This document shows positions 6,260 through 8,334 of a DNA stretch of 8,334 bases, one piece after another. The notes below the pieces were generated by a model that saw only the letters and a program-made list of their open reading frames with translations, was not told the DNA's origin and ran no database searches. The translations under genes were made by a program, and so were the position numbers. The stretch comes from Hyphomicrobiales bacterium (GTDB lineage: Bacteria > Pseudomonadota > Alphaproteobacteria > Rhizobiales > Beijerinckiaceae), in assembly GCA_003164825.1 (NCBI GenBank), contig PLUH01000131.1, positions 25,414 to 33,747 on the forward strand, written 5' to 3'. How positions within the stretch are numbered: position 1 is the first letter of the stretch; each line of letters begins with the position of its first letter.

Positions 6260-6281
6260 CCGTCAGGGACGGTTGGAGGAG
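6250..6281 (-). promoter_or_regulatory. 5'-leader hairpin that can sequester the Shine-Dalgarno
   Basis: In the minus-strand RNA, CUCCUCC (6281-6275) pairs with GGAGGAG (6256-6250), and CCGUC (6272-6268) pairs with GACGG (6264-6260). An AA/AAA internal loop separates the two stems and a 3-base loop closes the end. All 12 pairs are Watson-Crick. The 3' arm contains the Shine-Dalgarno of the leader ORF, so folding would block ribosome entry. It could serve as a riboregulator or RNA thermometer for the operon. An alternative reading is a DNA inverted repeat bound by a regulator. Confidence 0.55.
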
Positions 6282-6333
6282 TCATTAGCCCGCGGGCGCT
6301 TAAAGGCGAACTCCATCGCCTGTCGAGATTCAC

Positions 6334-6361
6334 AAGTTAATGTCGAGCTGCGCTTTGTCAA
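6334..6361 (-). promoter_or_regulatory. Candidate sigma-70-type promoter for the leader ORF and MutS-like operon
   Basis: On the minus strand a perfect -35 hexamer TTGACA (6361-6356) is followed after 16 bases by TAACTT (6339-6334), which matches TATAAT at three positions including the first two and the last. Transcription would begin near 6327, giving a leader of about 80 bases before the GTG at 6244 and including the hairpin. The -10 is weak. Confidence 0.4.
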
Positions 6362-6492
6362 CCGCCCGCAAGCCCCGTTCGGACTTGACGTTAGACTCCA
6401 CAACCGGCCGACATAGGGCATGACGCGCCTGGAGGGAATCGTCGAAGCCGAGCAGGTCGCCGGCGAGGAGCCCTGAAGACCGGCGCTCGCCA

Positions 6493-6513
6493 GCGCGCTT
6501 GCGCGCGTATAAT
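6493..6513 (+). promoter_or_regulatory. hemB: Candidate hemB -10 element with adjoining GCGCGC inverted repeat
   Basis: A perfect TATAAT at 6508-6513 lies 23 bases before the hemB ATG. Just upstream, GCGCGC-TT-GCGCGC (6493-6506) is a perfect inverted repeat occupying the -10/-35 spacer. No convincing -35 hexamer is seen at 16-18 bases, and transcription from here would leave a very short leader ending at the Shine-Dalgarno. The repeat could be a regulator site; that is inference. Confidence 0.35.
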
Positions 6514-6521
6514 CAGGCTTC

Positions 6522-6527
6522 AAGGAG
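6522..6527 (+). promoter_or_regulatory. hemB: Shine-Dalgarno of hemB
   Basis: AAGGAG with a 9-base gap to the ATG at 6537. It supports that start, which also gives the family-typical N-terminus. Confidence 0.65.
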
Positions 6528-6536
6528 CCCAGGCTC

Positions 6537-7571
6537 ATGAACAAGCCGTCCCGCATCGCCGAAACCCACCGTCTCGACCTCGGGCGCCGCCCGCGCCGCA
6601 ACCGCAAGGCGGAATGGGCGCGGCGGCTTGTCGCAGAGCCCATCCAGACGACGAACGACCTCGTCTGGCCGCTCTTCCCTATCGACGGCGAGAAGCGGCG
6701 CGTTCCGGTCGCGGCGATGCCGGGCGTCGACCGGCTCAGCGTCGACGAGGCGGTGCGCGAGGCCGGGCGGGCGGTCGCGCTCGACATCCCAGCGATTGCC
6801 TTCTTCCCCTATACCGAGCCGCATCTCAAGGACGAGCGCGGCAGCGAGGCCTTCAACGACGGCAATCTCGTCTGCCAGGCCTGCCGCGCCATCAAGCGGG
6901 AGTTCCCTCAGCTCGGCCTCGTCACCGACGTCGCGCTCGACCCGTACACCAGCCACGGCCACGACGGCCTCATCAGCGAGAGTGCGACAGGCGAGGTCCG
7001 GATCCTCAACGACGAGACGGTCGAAGCGCTGGTGCGCCAGGCGCTCAACCAGGCCCGCGCCGGCGCCGACGTCATCGCGCCCTCCGACATGATGGACGGG
7101 CGGGTCGGGGCCATCCGCGCCGCGCTCGACGCGGAGGGCTTTCTCGACGTGCAGATCATGGCCTACGCGGCCAAATACGCTTCCGCCTTCTACGGGCCGT
7201 TCCGCGACGCGCTCGGCTCGGCGAGCGCGCTCAAGGGCGACAAGCGCACCTATCAGATGGACCCGGCCAACAGCGACGAAGCGTTGCGCGAGGTCGAGCT
7301 CGACCTCGACGAAGGCGCCGACATGGTGATGGTCAAGCCGGGCATGCCCTATCTCGACATCATCCGCCGGGTGAAGGACGAATTCGGCGCGCCGACCTTC
7401 GCCTATCAGGTCAGCGGGGAATATTCGATGATCATGGCCGCCGCTCAGAACGGCTGGATCGACGGCGACAAGGCGATGATGGAAAGCCTCATCGCCTTCA
7501 AGCGCGCCGGCGCGGATGGCGTGCTGACCTATTTCGCGGCGCGAGCGGCGGAGAAAATGAAGAAGGGTTAG
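6537..7571 (+). CDS. hemB: Delta-aminolevulinic acid dehydratase (porphobilinogen synthase)
   Basis: This cytoplasmic TIM-barrel enzyme condenses two 5-aminolevulinate molecules to porphobilinogen, the second committed step toward heme, cobalamin and (bacterio)chlorophyll. The protein is 344 aa, slightly above the usual 320-340. The N-terminal arm reads RPRRNRKAEWARRLVAE (18-34), followed by LVWPLFPIDG and VPVAAMPGVDRLS. The metal-loop region TDVALDPYTSHGHDG (130-144) has Asp at 131, 135 and 143 where zinc enzymes have Cys, so it is of the non-zinc, magnesium-type class found in Pseudomonas and many alphaproteobacteria. The Schiff-base lysines are Lys213 in MAYAAKYAS and Lys267 in MVKPGMPYLD. 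YQVSGEYSM (290-298) is the conserved substrate-binding segment. AAGGAG nine bases upstream fixes the ATG. It is divergent from the MutS-like operon and convergent with the MDR reductase gene at a 9-bp gap. Confidence 0.97.
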   Translation: MNKPSRIAETHRLDLGRRPRRNRKAEWARRLVAEPIQTTNDLVWPLFPIDGEKRRVPVAAMPGVDRLSVDEAVREAGRAVALDIPAIAFFPYTEPHLKDERGSEAFNDGNLVCQACRAIKREFPQLGLVTDVALDPYTSHGHDGLISESATGEVRILNDETVEALVRQALNQARAGADVIAPSDMMDGRVGAIRAALDAEGFLDVQIMAYAAKYASAFYGPFRDALGSASALKGDKRTYQMDPANSDEALREVELDLDEGADMVMVKPGMPYLDIIRRVKDEFGAPTFAYQVSGEYSMIMAAAQNGWIDGDKAMMESLIAFKRAGADGVLTYFAARAAEKMKKG

Positions 7572-7580
7572 AACGCCGCC

Positions 7581-8334
7581 CTAAGGCGCGAGCAACACCT
7601 TGCCGATGTTCTTGCGGTCCTGAATGAAATGATGCGCCGCCGGGGCTTCATCGAACTTAAACACCCGAGCAATCTTCGGCTTGACGGCGCCGCTTTCCCA
7701 TAGACCCATCAGCTGATCCATCCAGGGCCGCATCCGGTCGAAGTCGCCCCACATGTGACCCAGATTGACGCCGAAGACCCCCTTGTTGGCGTTCATCAGC
7801 GAGAGCGGATTGAACTGGACCCAAGGCGTGTTGGCCAGCATAGACGCCATGCCCAGGTATCCGCGCCCCTTCCCGGTGGCGGCCGACGAGGCCCCGAACA
7901 TTCCGAGCCGACCAGTGGGCGCGAGCAGGCGATAGCCCTTCTTGAACGAATCTCCACCGACCGGATCGAGGATGAGCTCGACGCCTCGCCCGCCGGTGAT
8001 CTGACGCGCTCGCTGCTCGAAGTCCTCGGTCCGATAGTCGATCAGGTGATTGACGCCAAGCGCACGCAACTCCTCGTGCTTGCCGGCGGAGGCCGTCCCG
8101 ATGACCGTTGCGCCGATATGTTTGGCGATCTGGGTTGCAGCAATGCCGACGCCGCCGCCGGCGGAATGGACGAGCACGGTTTCGCCCGCCTTCAATCCGC
8201 CCATCACGACAATCAGCTGCCAGGCGGTCAGGTAGTTCACCGGGAACGACGCGCCCTGCTCAGCGGACATGTTTGACGGCCGCGGGAAGACTTGGGCCTG
8301 CGGCGCGCAGACGACATCGGCGTAGCCACCGAAG
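7581..8334 (-). CDS. Quinone oxidoreductase-like (zeta-crystallin/VAT-1 type) MDR dehydrogenase, 5'-partial
   Basis: The minus-strand frame is open to the window edge, so the start lies beyond 8334; 250 residues are visible. The ATG at 8270 is internal, since the upstream FGGYADVVCAPQAQVFPRP is family sequence of the N-terminal catalytic domain. The NAD(P)-binding Rossmann fold follows: LKAGETVLVHSAGGGVG (visible 47-63) holds the nucleotide-binding glycines, followed by GVNHLIDYRTEDF, then ELILDPVGGDSFKKGYRLL. NPLSLMNANKGVFGVNLGHM and the ending FIQDRKNIGKVLLAP are typical of the quinone reductase/VAT-1-like branch of the medium-chain dehydrogenase superfamily. No structural or catalytic zinc ligands are visible in this part. 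The likely activity is NADPH-dependent reduction of quinones or enones; the substrate cannot be told. It ends 9 bp from the hemB stop, tail to tail. Confidence 0.92.
   Translation of the reverse strand, partial: FGGYADVVCAPQAQVFPRPSNMSAEQGASFPVNYLTAWQLIVVMGGLKAGETVLVHSAGGGVGIAATQIAKHIGATVIGTASAGKHEELRALGVNHLIDYRTEDFEQRARQITGGRGVELILDPVGGDSFKKGYRLLAPTGRLGMFGASSAATGKGRGYLGMASMLANTPWVQFNPLSLMNANKGVFGVNLGHMWGDFDRMRPWMDQLMGLWESGAVKPKIARVFKFDEAPAAHHFIQDRKNIGKVLLAP

Larger units (their letters stand above)
6282..6536. other. Intergenic region between divergent MutS-like operon and hemB
   Basis: Apart from the two candidate promoters and the GC inverted repeat listed separately, I see no gene here. 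A short ATG frame at 6420-6476 (18 codons) has no Shine-Dalgarno and no recognisable product. Confidence 0.6.

Noticed and set aside
6103..6333. A 76-codon minus-strand frame over the MutS-like leader
   Set aside because: Its GTG lies at or before the predicted transcription start, it has no Shine-Dalgarno, and it overlaps the start of the ATPase gene. No recognisable product.
6420..6476. 18-codon ATG frame upstream of hemB
   Set aside because: No ribosome binding site, no conservation evidence and no family; probably chance.
7572..7590. Small CGCC-CTAA-GGCG hairpin between the convergent hemB and MDR genes
   Set aside because: The stem has only 4 bp and no T-tract follows in either direction, so it is too weak to call a terminator.
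1..8334. CRISPR array, tRNA, rRNA, insertion sequence or prophage genes
   Set aside because: No regularly spaced repeats, tRNA-like cloverleaf, transposase motif or terminal inverted repeats were noticed on reading either strand.

Overview
The window looks like chromosomal DNA from a GC-rich alphaproteobacterium, probably of the Rhizobiales/Hyphomicrobiales. Three things suggest this: a class I PHA synthase with a long Ala/Pro-rich N-terminal extension, a HemB with an Asp-rich (non-Cys) metal site, and strong GC bias at third codon positions. The genus cannot be fixed from sequence alone.

Layout: (1) 1-2070, + strand: 5'-truncated phaC, PHA synthase, with intact Cys-Asp-His triad. (2) 2107-2568, + strand: a small DUF4160/DUF2442 gene pair. 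The DUF4160 frame is broken by one base at a T6 run, while the DUF2442 gene is intact with a good ribosome binding site. (3) 2569-3072: no intact gene. It is a mosaic of three decayed fragments in alternating orientation: an N-terminal piece of a hemB-like gene (+), a C-terminal piece of a DUF190 gene (-) and a C-terminal piece of a universal stress protein gene (+). (4) 3073-6244, - strand: an apparent operon of a 27-codon leader ORF and two MutS-family ATPases that lack the mismatch-recognition part of MutS. Both junctions are ATGA overlaps. The leader has a very strong Shine-Dalgarno that can be paired inside a 12-bp hairpin. (5) 6282-6536: intergenic region with a candidate promoter for each divergent direction. 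(6) 6537-7571, + strand: complete hemB. (7) 7581-8334, - strand: a quinone-oxidoreductase-like MDR enzyme, cut by the window edge and convergent with hemB at a 9-bp gap.

Functionally, phaC (carbon storage), hemB (tetrapyrrole synthesis) and the MDR reductase are ordinary housekeeping or metabolic genes. The unusual part is the MutS-like pair. Two related ATPases of about 510-520 aa are translationally linked. Both carry Asn in place of the Walker B Asp, and only one keeps the switch-loop His, which suggests an asymmetric heterodimer of unknown function. The stretch at 2071-3072 looks like a site of repeated insertion, rearrangement and decay between phaC and this operon.
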